Assembly (NCBI RefSeq): GCF_004210375.1
Contig: NC_134834.1
Location: 9,856,922-9,920,921, forward strand
Length of the DNA stretch: 64,000 nucleotides
Reading direction: 5' to 3'
Origin: Tachypleus tridentatus
Taxonomy: Eukaryota; Arthropoda; Merostomata; Xiphosura; Limulidae
Positions 35,142 through 45,400 of this stretch are shown one piece after another (position 1 is the stretch's first letter; every line of letters starts with the position of its first letter). The position numbers were made by a program, and so were the translations under genes. A model generated the notes under the pieces. It made no database searches and was not told where the DNA came from. It saw only the letters and a program-made list of their open reading frames with translations.

Positions 35142-36759
35142 CAGCCACGTGAAAAAGTTAGGACACCCTATGAAAGCCTGTGTATTTGTGTAACATTTTT
35201 GGATATATAGATATTTAATCTCAATTTCAACAATACTGAGAGATTATAGGAATGAATGTAACTAAACAATTAAACCTGAAGAAAAGAATTTTCAAGATCT
35301 TCTGTAAATGTAATTCTACAAAAATGCATATTCTGAGGAAAAAGTTAGGACACCCCCACATTTATTCCCACTTAAAATGGCTCAACTCACACACAGGTGT
35401 ATCACACCAGGTGCACATGATTTTAGAAGATCGTTACTCAGCATTTTGAATGAGGCTTGCCCTATTTAAACCTCAGACATTTAGTTTGGTGTACTCCTGA
35501 CTGTTGAAGTGAGAGTGAGCACCATGGTGAAAGTAAATGAGCTGTCTGAGGCCTTCAGAAAGAAAATTGTAGCAGCTTATGAGTCTGGTAAGGGATTTAA
35601 AATGATGCCAAAAAAAATTGAAATCAGCTATTCCACTGTCCGTAAAATAGTCAACAAGTGGAGGGCTTTCAAAACAACTGCCAACATGCCCAGTCGTCCA
35701 AGCAAGTTCACCCCGAGAGCAGACCGCAAGATACTAAAAGAAGTCTCCAAACACCCTAACATGTTATCACGGGACCAACAGCAGGCCCTGGCTACTGTTG
35801 ATGTGAAAGTGCATGCCTCTACAATCAGAAAGAGACTGCACAAGTTTAACTTGCATGGGAGGTGTGCAAGGAGGAGACCTTTGTTCTCTAAGAAAAACAT
35901 CAAGGCCAGACTGAAGTTTGCTAGAGAGAATGTAGACAAAGACCAGGACTTCTGGAATAATGTTCTTAGGACAGATTAGTCCAAAGTTGAATTATCTGGA
36001 CACCAGAACAGAGGACATGTTTGGCGTAAACCAAATACAGCATTCCAAGTAAAGAACCTCATACCAACTGTGAAGCATGGAGGTGGAAGTGTCATGGCTT
36101 GGGGCTGCTTTGCTGCAGCAGGACCTGGAAAGCTCACAATCATAGAATCCACCATGCATTCCACTGTGTATCAGAGGATGCTTGAGGAACATGTGAATCC
36201 ATCTGTAAGAAAATTAAAGCTGAAGTGGAACTGGACCCTGCAACATGACAATGACCCAAAACATACCAGTAAATCCACCAAGGACTGGCTGAAAACTAAG
36301 AAATGGAGAGTCCTGGAATGGCTGAGTCAAAGCCCAGATCTTAATCCCATTGAGATGCTGTGGGGTGACTTGAAACGGGCTGTACATGCAAGAAACCCCT
36401 CAAACATCTCACAGCTGAAAGAATTCTGCATTGAGGAATGGGGCAAACTTTCTTCAGATCGATGTCAAAGACTGGGAGATTGCCACAAGAAGTGTCTCAT
36501 TGCAGTTATTTCAGCCAAAGGGGGTAACACTAGCTATTAGGGGTAGGGTGTCCTAACTTTTTCCTCAGTTAGAATATGAATTTTTGTAGAATTACATTTA
36601 CAGAAGATCTTAAAAAGTCTTTTCTTCAGTTTTAATTGTTTAGTTATATTCCTATAATCTCTCAGTATTGTTGAAATTGAGATAAAATATCTATATACCC
36701 AAAAATGCTACACAACTACACAGGCTTTCATAGGGTGTCCTAACTTTTTCACATAACTG
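35142..36759 (+). mobile_element. Tc1-type transposon, near-intact, IR/DR type
   Basis: This 1618 bp element is flanked by TA on both sides (35140-35141, 36760-36761). Ends start CAGCCACGTGAAAAAGTTAG and, read from the right, CAGTTATGTGAAAAAGTTAG. Each inverted repeat is about 210 bp and holds the motif AAAAAGTTAGGACACC twice, at its outer end and its inner end (about 35152, 35341 on the left; 36541, 36731 on the right). This is the IR/DR layout known from Sleeping Beauty-like Tc1 elements. Left and right arms are very similar, so the insertion is young. Confidence 0.96.
35524..36540 (+). pseudogene. Tc1-type transposase (DD34E) with one in-frame stop
   Basis: This 338-codon frame starts at ATG 35524 (ACCATGG context) and ends in TAG before the right inverted repeat. 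The N-terminal part (residues 1-110) carries paired helix-turn-helix DNA-binding motifs with a GRPS-like linker. Catalytic residues are D151 (RTD), D242 (QHDNDPKHTS) and E277 (SPDLNPIE), with 34 residues between the last two. Codon 152 is TAG (35977-35979) where the family has Glu (GAG), directly after the first catalytic Asp. Otherwise the frame is open throughout with no shift. Confidence 0.95.
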
Positions 36760-36860
36760 TATATACATACACTGCTGGTCAAAATCTTAAGGCCCATGAA
36801 CATAAAGAAAAAATATCCATTTTGTGTTGTTAAACTCAACCACTTATTTGAGTAGAGCTT

Positions 36861-37137
36861 CGTTTGTTTGTTTTTGAATTTCGTGCAAAGCTACTCGAGG
36901 GCTCTCTGCGCTAGCCGTTCCTAATTTAGCAGTGTAAAACTAGAGGGAAGGCAGCTAGTCATCAACACCCATCGCCAACTCTTGGACTACTCTTTTACCA
37001 ACGAATAGTGGGATTGACCTTCACATTATTTCGCCCCCACGGCTGAAAAGGCGAGCATGTTTGGTAAGACGGGGATGCAAACCCGCGACCCTCAGATGAC
37101 GAGTCGCACGTCTTTACCCACCTGGCCATGCCGAGCC
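36861..37137 (-). mobile_element. SINE-A inserted in the Tc1-like left arm
   Basis: Full-length minus-strand copy. The head is GGCTCGGCATGGCCAGGTGG near 37137, with a B box-like GGGTTTGCATCCCC, then the SINE-A body, ending in TTTGTTTGTTT on the plus strand. GAGTAGAGC flanks both sides (about 36852-36860 and 37138-37146) as the target-site duplication. Confidence 0.93.
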
Positions 37138-38402
37138 GAGTAGAGCATCGAAAGATGAAAATGAGAAAAGGGTAAATAAAAAAAAAACCTTTTTGGCGTT
37201 TAATGGGTAAAATGTGAAAACTATGAAATTAGCCTAAATACTAGATCTTCAAAAGATTAAGACCACACTGAACGAAGCTTTAATAGGTAAACACGTAACA
37301 AAATTTATTCCTTTGTGTTCAAGCATTATCGTTGTCAACATCTCCCACTGACATCTCCTCTGTTACATTGGGTAAAAACATGGCAAAGGCTAAAAAGTTG
37401 ACAGAGTTTGAACGTGGCAGAATTCTCGAGCTGCAAAAGCAAGGTCTCTCTCAACGTGCCATCGCTGGTGAGATTGGGCGTAGTAAAACTGCTGAGGGAT
37501 ACGAAACGAGAATTTCAAGTGGTCGACCCAAGAAAATTTCGCCTACGTTGAGTAGGAGGATTCGACGAGTTGTCCGGCAAGACACCAGCCGATCGTTGAA
37601 CGAGATTAAGGCCCTTACGGACGCTGAATGCAGCTAAAGAAAATTAAGACAGCATCTACGAGAGAAAGGCTTAAATAACCGTAAACGTCTTCAAAGGCAA
37701 CGACTACTTCCACACCGCGAAACAACTCGGTTAAACTTTGTTGAGAAGCACCAAACATGGGACGTAGAAAAGTGGACGAAGAGTTTGTTCTCTGATGAGA
37801 AAAAAAATTAACCTGGATGGTCCAGATGGCTTCCAACGTTACTGGCACGATAAGGATATCTCACCGGAGGCATTTTCTACACGACACAGTGGAGGAGGTT
37901 CCATCGTGATCTGGGGTGCTTTCTCATTCCAAAGAACAATGGAGCTTCAGGTTATACAGTGGCGTGAAACAGCAGCTGGTTACATTGGCATGTTGGAGAG
38001 AGCATCCTTATTGACTGAAGGCCCTCACTTGTGTGGAAATGACTGGATCTTTCAGCAGGACAACGCTGCAATCCACAATGCCTGCAGGACAAAGGACTTT
38101 TTGATGGCGAATAACGTGATTCTTTTGGACCATTCAACGTGTTCGTCCGAACTGAACCCCATTGAAAATGTTTGGGGGTGGATGGCAAGGGAAGGCTATA
38201 GAAATGGACGTCAGTTCCAAACAGTGCATGATATTCGTGAAGCCATCTTCACCACTTGGAACAACATTATAGCCAGCCTTCTGCAAACTCTTATATCGAC
38301 CATGCCAAAGCAAATGTTTAGTGATGTCGAGAAACCCACTTGTTGAGAAATTTATATGCAAAAACGGCTCGTTTGGGTTGAGAAAATATTTTACAAAGAA
38401 GA

Positions 38403-38444
38403 GCGAACAACGTTTCGACCTTCTTCGGTCATCGTCAGGTTCAC
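38403..38444 (-). ncRNA. hammerhead ribozyme, Penelope-associated
   Basis: On the minus strand: stem I strand GTGAAC, core CTGACGA, an unpaired T, stem II GACC-GAAGAA-GGTC, core GAA, stem III ACGT, then T, then stem I strand GTTCGC. All invariant hammerhead positions (CUGANGA, GAA, and H at the cleavage site) are present. Stem III is the self-complementary ACGU, too short for a stable monomer, which matches the dimeric hammerheads described in Penelope-like elements. Predicted cleavage is between T and GTTCGC. It lies 3' of the ORF, near the element's end. Confidence 0.82.
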
Positions 38445-38565
38445 AAAGAAAGAGGTAACTGACCGGAAACTGACCACATGTTTGAAAGGGGTTGTGTAAC
38501 TGAGTGTCGGAATGTAGAGGGCGGTATTAGATGTTTGAATATATAATTTTATTTATTTTATTATA

Positions 38566-39295
38566 TTAATATAGGTATACAAGCGTTCCTTTATATTGGT
38601 TTATTTTGGGTTTAAGTTGTTGTATAAGTAAGGCTTCTTTAATTTTGCGTTTGTTTATGTTTGTTTCTTTATTTAGTATTTGAGTGTTTGCTATGGTTAT
38701 GTTGTGTTTATTTGACTTGCAATGTTCGAAAACGTGTGAAGGTGACTTTTTTATGTTCTTTGAATCTGGTTTCTATTTTTCTACTTGTTTCTCCAATATA
38801 GAAGTCGTGCCAGTTATCACATTGTATTTTATAAATAATGTTGGTGTGGTGTTTGTCAGTGTAGTTTTTACATAGTATAGACCTCAGTTTTGTGCCTGGT
38901 TTTTGAATAAATTTGGTATTAACTGGAATGTCATATTTTGTTACTAATTTTTGCCAAATGTTGGTTATTTGTTTGCTGATGTCAGGAATATATGGTTTAC
39001 AGCAGTATATGGTTTCGTGAATTTTTGATTCGTGAGATATATTTATTTTAGTTGGTTGATTTTGCTTTCTGTCTAGGTGTGTGCGTATGATGTTTTCTAC
39101 GGTTTGTGGAGGAAACTTATTGATGTTGATGAAGTATTGTTTTATTTTGTCTAATTCATCGTTAATTTTATCTGGTGAGCATAGTTTTATGGCTGTGTTT
39201 ATTTGGTTTCTTAGTATGTTGAGTTTTTGTTTTGTTTCATGTGCTGAGTCTTCTATGTAAATTATTTTCTCAACCCAAACGAGCTGTTTTTGCAT
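38566..39295 (-). pseudogene. Penelope-like element ORF, C-terminal part with GIY-YIG endonuclease
   Basis: The reverse transcriptase core is gone. What remains reads NKFPPQTVENIIRTHL, YCCKPYIPDISKQITNIW, then IIYKIQCDNWHDFYIGETSR and KIETRFKEHKK. The Y..I.C ... YIGET.R ... H pattern is the GIY-YIG endonuclease fused to reverse transcriptase in these elements. An extra A in the six-A run after KEHK shifts the frame. The continuation SPSHVFEHCKSNKHNI and KIKEALLIQQLKPKINQY is in the next frame and ends at TAA 38566-38568. Confidence 0.9.
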
Positions 39296-39600
39296 ATAAA
39301 GCAAATGTTTGCAGTTATTCAAAATGACGGCCATGCAACTCACTACTGAGACCTCTTGTTGGGCATTTCCTACCCTGTTTAGGACTGCTTTTTGGAATGG
39401 TCTTAAACTTTTGACCAGCTAGTATTCAGGCTAATTTCACAGTGATCGCATTTTCCCTATTAAATGCTAAAAACGTTTTTTATTTTTATTTTCCCTTTTC
39501 TTATTTTCATCTTTCGAAGCTCTACTCAAATAAGTGGTTGAGTCTAACAACGCAAAATGCATATTTTTTCTTTATATTAATTGGCCTTAAGTACTAGAAA

Positions 39601-40182
39601 CACGTTTAACTTTCTAACACGGTTAACACCAACCTGCGTAAGTGTATGCGTTTACACACCTTGTACGCGAATACAGACGATCAAAGGTTACGATATGGTG
39701 TATCATAGCAACTGTCATCTCTTTGGGGCTCAAGTGGTTGCAGGAGTATATATGCACATATATATATATCCATATAGAGTGAAAGATATGCTTATAAGTT
39801 TCCATACCACGAACCTTCGGACAATCTTTAGAGAACATCTGTCAACCATAATCTCCAGGATTTTCCTGGAATAACTAACCAAGTGTGAATGGATAAAACA
39901 ACGCAGATGGAGATAAATAGATTATGGGATAAAATATATTCCAGTAAAAACATAACTCAGGCTGACGTCAACAAATGGTTTAAATAAAATATGAAAGGCT
40001 AAAGGAAACATTTAGAAGAACTACAGAAGACCTAAGGAGAGACAGATAGACTAGAATACCACCAGGAAGAATGTAATAGTCCTAATGTGATAGTAAATCA
40101 CGTACAGAATTATCTGTCCACTAACAGTGTACATTTACAAAAAAAGACTTGTTGTTCATGTCTGTGCGAAACGTTTTCAACA
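39601..40182. other. unique intron sequence
   Basis: About 580 bp between the TE nest and the 30 bp array; contains a short (AT)n run near 39758-39770. Nothing else recognised. Confidence 0.55.
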
Positions 40183-42108
40183 ATGGACAGCCTTACTATA
40201 AACAGTACTAGAATGGACAATCTTGATATAAACAGTACTAGAATGGACAGCCTTACTATAAACAGTACTAGAATGGACAATCTTGATATAAACAGTACTA
40301 GAATGGACAATCTTAATATAAACAGTACTAGAATGGACAATCTTGATACAAACAGTACTAGAATGGACAATCTTAATATAAACAGTACTAGAATGGACAA
40401 TCTTAATATAAACAGCACTAGAATGGACAATCTGGATATAAACAGTACTAGAATGGACAATCTTGATATAAACAGTACTAGAATGGACAATCTTGACATA
40501 AACAGTACTAGAAAGGACAATCTTGATATAAACAGTACTAGAAAGGACAATCTTGATATAAACGGTACTAGAATGGACAATCGTGATATAAACACTACTA
40601 GAATGGACAATCTTAATATAAACAGTACTAGAATGGACAATCTTAATATAAACAATACTAGAATGGACAATCTTGACATACACAGTACTAGAAAGGACAA
40701 TCTTGATATAAACAGTACTAGAAAGGACAATCTTGATATAAACAGTACTAGAATGGACAATCTTAATATAAACAATACTAGAATGGACAATCTTAATATA
40801 AACAGTACTAGAATGGACAATCTTAATATAAACAGTACTAAATGGACAATCGTGATATAAACAGTACTAGAATGGACAATCTTAATATAAACAGTACTAG
40901 AATGGACAATCTTGACATAAACAGTACTAGAATGGACAATCTTGACATAAACAGTACTAGAAAGGACAATCTTGATATAAACAGTACTAGAAAGGACAAT
41001 CTTGATATAAACAGTACTAGAATGGACAATCTTAATATAAACAATACTAGAATGGACAATCTTAATATAAACAATACTAGAATGGACAATCTTGATATAA
41101 ACAGTACTAGAATGGACAATCTTAATATAAACAGTACTAAATGGACAATCGTGATATAAACAGTACTAGAATGGACAATCTTGATATAAACAGTACTAGA
41201 ATGGACAATCTTAATATAAACAGTACTAGAATGGACAATTTTAATATAAACAATACTAGAATGGACAATCTTAATATAAACAGTACTAGAAAGGACAATC
41301 TTGATATAAACAGTACTAAATGGACAATCGTGATATAAAGAGTACTAGAAAGGACAATCTTGATATAAACAGTACTAGAATGGACAATCTTGATATAAAC
41401 AGTACTAGAATGGACAATCTTGATATAAACAGTACTAGAATGGACAATCTTGATTTAACAGTACTAGAAAGGACAATCTTGATATAAACAGTACTAAATT
41501 GGACAATCTTGATATAAACAGTACTAGAATGGACAATCTTAATATAAACAATACTAGAATGGACAATCTTAATATAAACAGTACTAGAATGGACAATCTT
41601 GATATAAACAGTACTAGAATGGACAATCTTAATATAAACAGTACTAAATGGACAATCTTGATATAAACAGTACTAGAATAGACAAACTGGATATAAACAG
41701 TACTAGAATGGACAATCTTAATATAAACAGTACTAGAATAGACAATCTGGATATAAACAGTACTAGAATGGACAATCTTGATATAAACAGTACTAGAGTG
41801 GACAATCTTGATATAAACAGTACTAGAATAGACAATCTGGATATAAACAGTACTAGAATAGACAATCTGGATATAAACAGTACTAGAATGGACAATCTTG
41901 ATATAAACAGTACTAGAATGGACAATCTTGATATAAACAGTACTAGAATGGACAATCTTGATATAAACAGTACTAGAATGGACAATCTTAATATAAACAG
42001 TACTAGAATAGACAATCTTGATATAAACAGTACTAGAATGGACAATCTTAATATAAACAGTACTAGAATGGACAATCTTAATATAAACAGTACTAGAATA
42101 ACAATCAT
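40183..42108. repeat. tandem array, 30 bp unit (about 64 copies)
   Basis: The unit is AATGGACAATCTTGATATAA plus ACAGTACTAG. Copies are highly similar, with variant sites CTTGATATA/CTTAATATA and AATGGAC/AAAGGAC. A missing base (ACTAAATGG) recurs at about 40849, 41148, 41318 and 41647, marking duplicated blocks. With a 10-codon period the frames INSTRMDNLD (plus) and VHSSTVYIKI (minus) stay open for over 200 codons. This is a compositional effect, not evidence for a protein. Confidence 0.97.
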
Positions 42109-42471
42109 ACATTGAGATTTCATTTGTTATTGTTTCACTGAATGAATTCTTTCTAATACTTTCAGTTAAATCAGCGTTTTCCAGGGGGCGTGAGTGATTA
42201 GGATAAAGTCAATAGTGCAGTGATGATAAATAGTTTTCATATATTTCTTATTATTGAAAATAATAATTATTTACTACAACACAAAACAACAAATGTATTA
42301 AGGGGGATGGACGACAAACAATTTGAAACGTCAGGACCGATACCAGTTTACAACAGAATTAATTTACACTAAAAGGTTCTCCAATACGAAGCATCCATTG
42401 TATAACACTTTCTGATAAATCATGAAAGGTACATAATGAGAACAGAAACGTCCTGTTTCTATGAGGCTTAA
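42109..42471. other. spacer between the 30 bp and 56 bp arrays
   Basis: About 360 bp of unique AT-rich sequence; nothing recognised. Confidence 0.55.
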
Positions 42472-45400
42472 CACTTTTTTTGTGTGTTACGCTGTGTGAA
42501 GAATTACGGGCAACATTGTTTGACTTAACACCTTTTTGTGTGTTACGCTGTGTGAAGAATTACGGGCAACATTGTTTGACTTAACACCTTTTTGTGTGTT
42601 ACGCTGTGTGAAGAATTACGGGCAACATTGTTTGACTTAACACTTTTTTGTGTGTTACGCTGTGTGAAGAATTACAGGCAACATTGTTTGACATAACACT
42701 TTTTTGTGGATTACGCTGTGTGAAGAATTACAGGCAACATTGTTTGACTTAACACTTTTTTGTGAATTACGCTGTGTGAAGAATTACGGGCAACATTGTT
42801 TGACTTAACACCTTTTTGTGTGTTACGCTGTGTGAAGAATTACGGGTAACATTGTTTGACTTAACACATTTTTGTGAATTACGCTGTGTGAAGAATTACG
42901 GGCAACATTGTTTGACTTAACACTTTTTTGTGTGTTACGCTGTGTGAAGAATTACAGGCAACATTGTTTGACATAACACTTTTTTGTGGATTACGCTGTG
43001 TGAAGAATTACAGGCAACATTGTTTGACTTAACACTTTTTTGTGAATTACGCTGTGTGAAGAATTACGGGCAACATTGTTTGACTTAACACCTTTTTGTG
43101 TGTTACGCTGTGTGAAGAATTACGGGTAACATTGTTTGACTTAACACATTTTTGTGAATTACGCTGTGTGAAGAATTACGGGCAACATTGTTTGACTTAA
43201 CACTTTTTTGTGGATTACGCTGTGTGAAGAATTACAGGCAACATTGTTTGACTTAACACTTTTTTGTGAATTACGCTGTGTGAAGAATTAAGGGCACCAT
43301 TGTTTGACTTAACACCTTTTTGTGTGTTACGCTGTGTGAAGAATTACGGGCAACATTGTTTGACTTAACACTTTTTTGTGTGTTACGCTGTGTGAAGAAT
43401 TACGGGCAACATTGTTTGACTTAACACCTTTTTGTGTGTTACGCTGTGTGAAGAATTACGGGCAACATTGTTTGACTTAACACCTTTTTGTGTGTTACGC
43501 TGTGTGAAGAATTACGGGCAACATTGTTTGACTTAACACTTTTTTGTGTGTTACGCTGTGTGAAGAATTACAGGCAACATTGTTTGACTTAACACTTTTT
43601 TGTGGATTACGCTGTGTGAAGAATTACAGGCAACATTGTTTGACTTAACACTTTTTTGTGAATTACGCTGTGTGAAGAATTAAGGGCAACATTGTTTGAC
43701 TTAACACCTTTTTGTGTGTTACGCTGTGTGAAGAATTACAGGCAACATTGTTTGACTTAACACTTTTTTGTGGATTACGCTGTGTGAAGAATTACAGGCA
43801 ACATTGTTTGACTTAACACTTTTTTGTGAATTACGCTGTGTGAAGAATTAAGGGCAACATTGTTTGACTTAACACCTTTTTGTGTGTTACGCTGTGTGAA
43901 GAATTACGGGCAACATTGTTTGACTTAACACTTTTTTGTGTGTTACGCTGTGTGAAGAATTACGGGCAACATTGTTTGACTTAACACCTTTTTGTGTGTT
44001 ACGCTGTGTGAAGAATTACAGGCAACATTGTTTGACTTAACACTTTTTTGTGGATTACGCTGTGTGAAGAATTACAGGCAACATTGTTTGACTTAACACT
44101 TTTCTGTGGATTACGCTGTGTGAAGAATTACGGGCATCATTGTTTTACTTAACACTTTTTTGTGGATTACGCTGTGTGAAAAATTACGGGCAACATTGTT
44201 TGACTTAACACCTTTTTGTGTGTTACGCTGTGTGAAGAATTACGGGTAACATTGTTTGACTTAACACTTTTTTGTGGATTACGCTGTGTGAAGAATTACG
44301 GGCAACATTGTTTGACTTAACACCTTTTTGTGTGTTACGCTGTGTGAAGAATTACAGGCAACATTGTTTGACTTAACACTTTTTTGTGGATTACGCTGTG
44401 TGAAGAATTACAGGCAACATTGTTTGACTTAACACTTTTTTGTGGATTACGCTGTGTGAAGAATTACGGGCATCATTGTTTTACTTAACACTTTTTTGTG
44501 GATTACGCTGTGTGAAGAATTACGGGCAACATTGTTTGACTTAACACCTTTTTGTGGATTACGCTGTGTGAAGAATTACGGGCAACATTGTTTGACTTAA
44601 CACCTTTTTGTGGATTACGCTGTGTGAAGAATTACGGGTAACATTGTTTTACTTAACACTTTTTTGTGGATTACGCTGTGTGAAGAATTACGGGCAACAT
44701 TGTTTGACTTAACACCTTTTTGTGGATTACGCTGTGTGAAGAATTACGGGTAACATTGTTTGACTTAACACCTTTTTGTGGATTACGCTGTGTGAAGAAT
44801 TACGGGTAACATTGTTTGACTTAACACCTTTTTGTGGATTACGCTGTGTGAAGAATTACGGGCAACATTGTTTGACTTAACACCTTTTTGTGGATTACGC
44901 TGTGTGAAGAATTACGGGCAACATTGTTTGACTTAACACCTTTTTGTGGATTACGCTGTGTGAAGAATTACGGGCAACATTGTTTGACTTAACACCTTTT
45001 TGTGGATTACGCTGTGTGAAGAATTACGGGTAACATTGTTTGACTTAACACCTTTTTGTGGATTACGCTGTGTGAAGAATTACGGGCAACATTGTTTGAC
45101 TTAACACCTTTTGTGGATTACGCTGTGTGAAGAATTACGGGCAACATTGTTTGACTTAACACCTTTTGTGGATTACGCTGTGTGAAGAATTACGGGTAAC
45201 ATTGTTTGACTTAACACCTTTTGTGGATTACGCTGTGTGAAGAATTACGGGCAACATTGTTTGACTTAACACCTTTTGTGGATTACGCTGTGTGAAGAAT
45301 TACGGGTAACATTGTTTGACTTAACACCTTTTTGTGGATTACGCTGTGTGAAGAATTACGGGTAACATTGTTTGACTTAACACCTTTTTGTGGATTACGC

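Larger units (their letters stand above)
38320..39297 (-). mobile_element. Penelope-like retroelement, 5'-truncated
   Basis: This 978 bp insert is flanked by an exact 13 bp duplication, AAAGCAAATGTTT, at 38307-38319 and 39298-39310. It splits the transposase frame of its host, which proves the boundaries. It reads on the minus strand: C-terminal coding part with GIY-YIG, then a hammerhead ribozyme, then a 3' tail. Its two ends share an inverted repeat of about 37 bp (GCTCGTTTGGGTTGAGAAAA; 38353-38390 and 39261-39297), typical of the odd terminal structures of Penelope-like elements. Confidence 0.92.
37380..39349 (+). pseudogene. Tc1-like transposase, broken by stop, frameshift and insertion
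   Basis: It begins MAKAKKLTEFERGRILELQK with a helix-turn-helix and a GRPKKISP linker. Defects: about eight codons are missing after GRSKT, a TAA follows TDAECS (37635-37637), and an extra A sits in an A-run after FSDEK (about 37797-37805). A Penelope element then interrupts codons after MPKQMF, and the true C-terminus AVIQNDGHATHY resumes at 39311. D (FSDEKK), D ([10 protein letters not shown]) and E (ELNPIE) are all present with DD34E spacing. Tc1 superfamily, not the same family as the element to its left. Confidence 0.92.
36770..39600 (+). mobile_element. second Tc1-like transposon, interrupted by a SINE and a Penelope element
   Basis: The left end follows TA with CACTGCTGGTCAAAATCTTA. 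Long inverted arms share ATAAAGAAAAAATAT, ACTCAACCACTTATTTGAGT and AGAGCTTCG (36806-36860; right arm 39515-39577). Inner direct repeats resembling the tip lie at about 37247-37266 and 39398-39420. Without its two insertions it would be about 1.6 kb. The right tip is worn, so the right boundary is approximate. Confidence 0.85.

Noticed and set aside
35628-35939. Minus-strand frame of 103 codons inside the Tc1 element
   Set aside because: It is a shadow of the transposase frame on the opposite strand.
38684-38875. Plus-strand hydrophobic frame in the Penelope insert
   Set aside because: It is a shadow of the minus-strand GIY-YIG coding sequence.
40087-42115. Long open frames (up to 257 codons) on both strands
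   Set aside because: They come from a 30 bp unit, divisible by three and lacking stops. They are open in several frames at once, lie inside a channel intron and have no unique coding flank.
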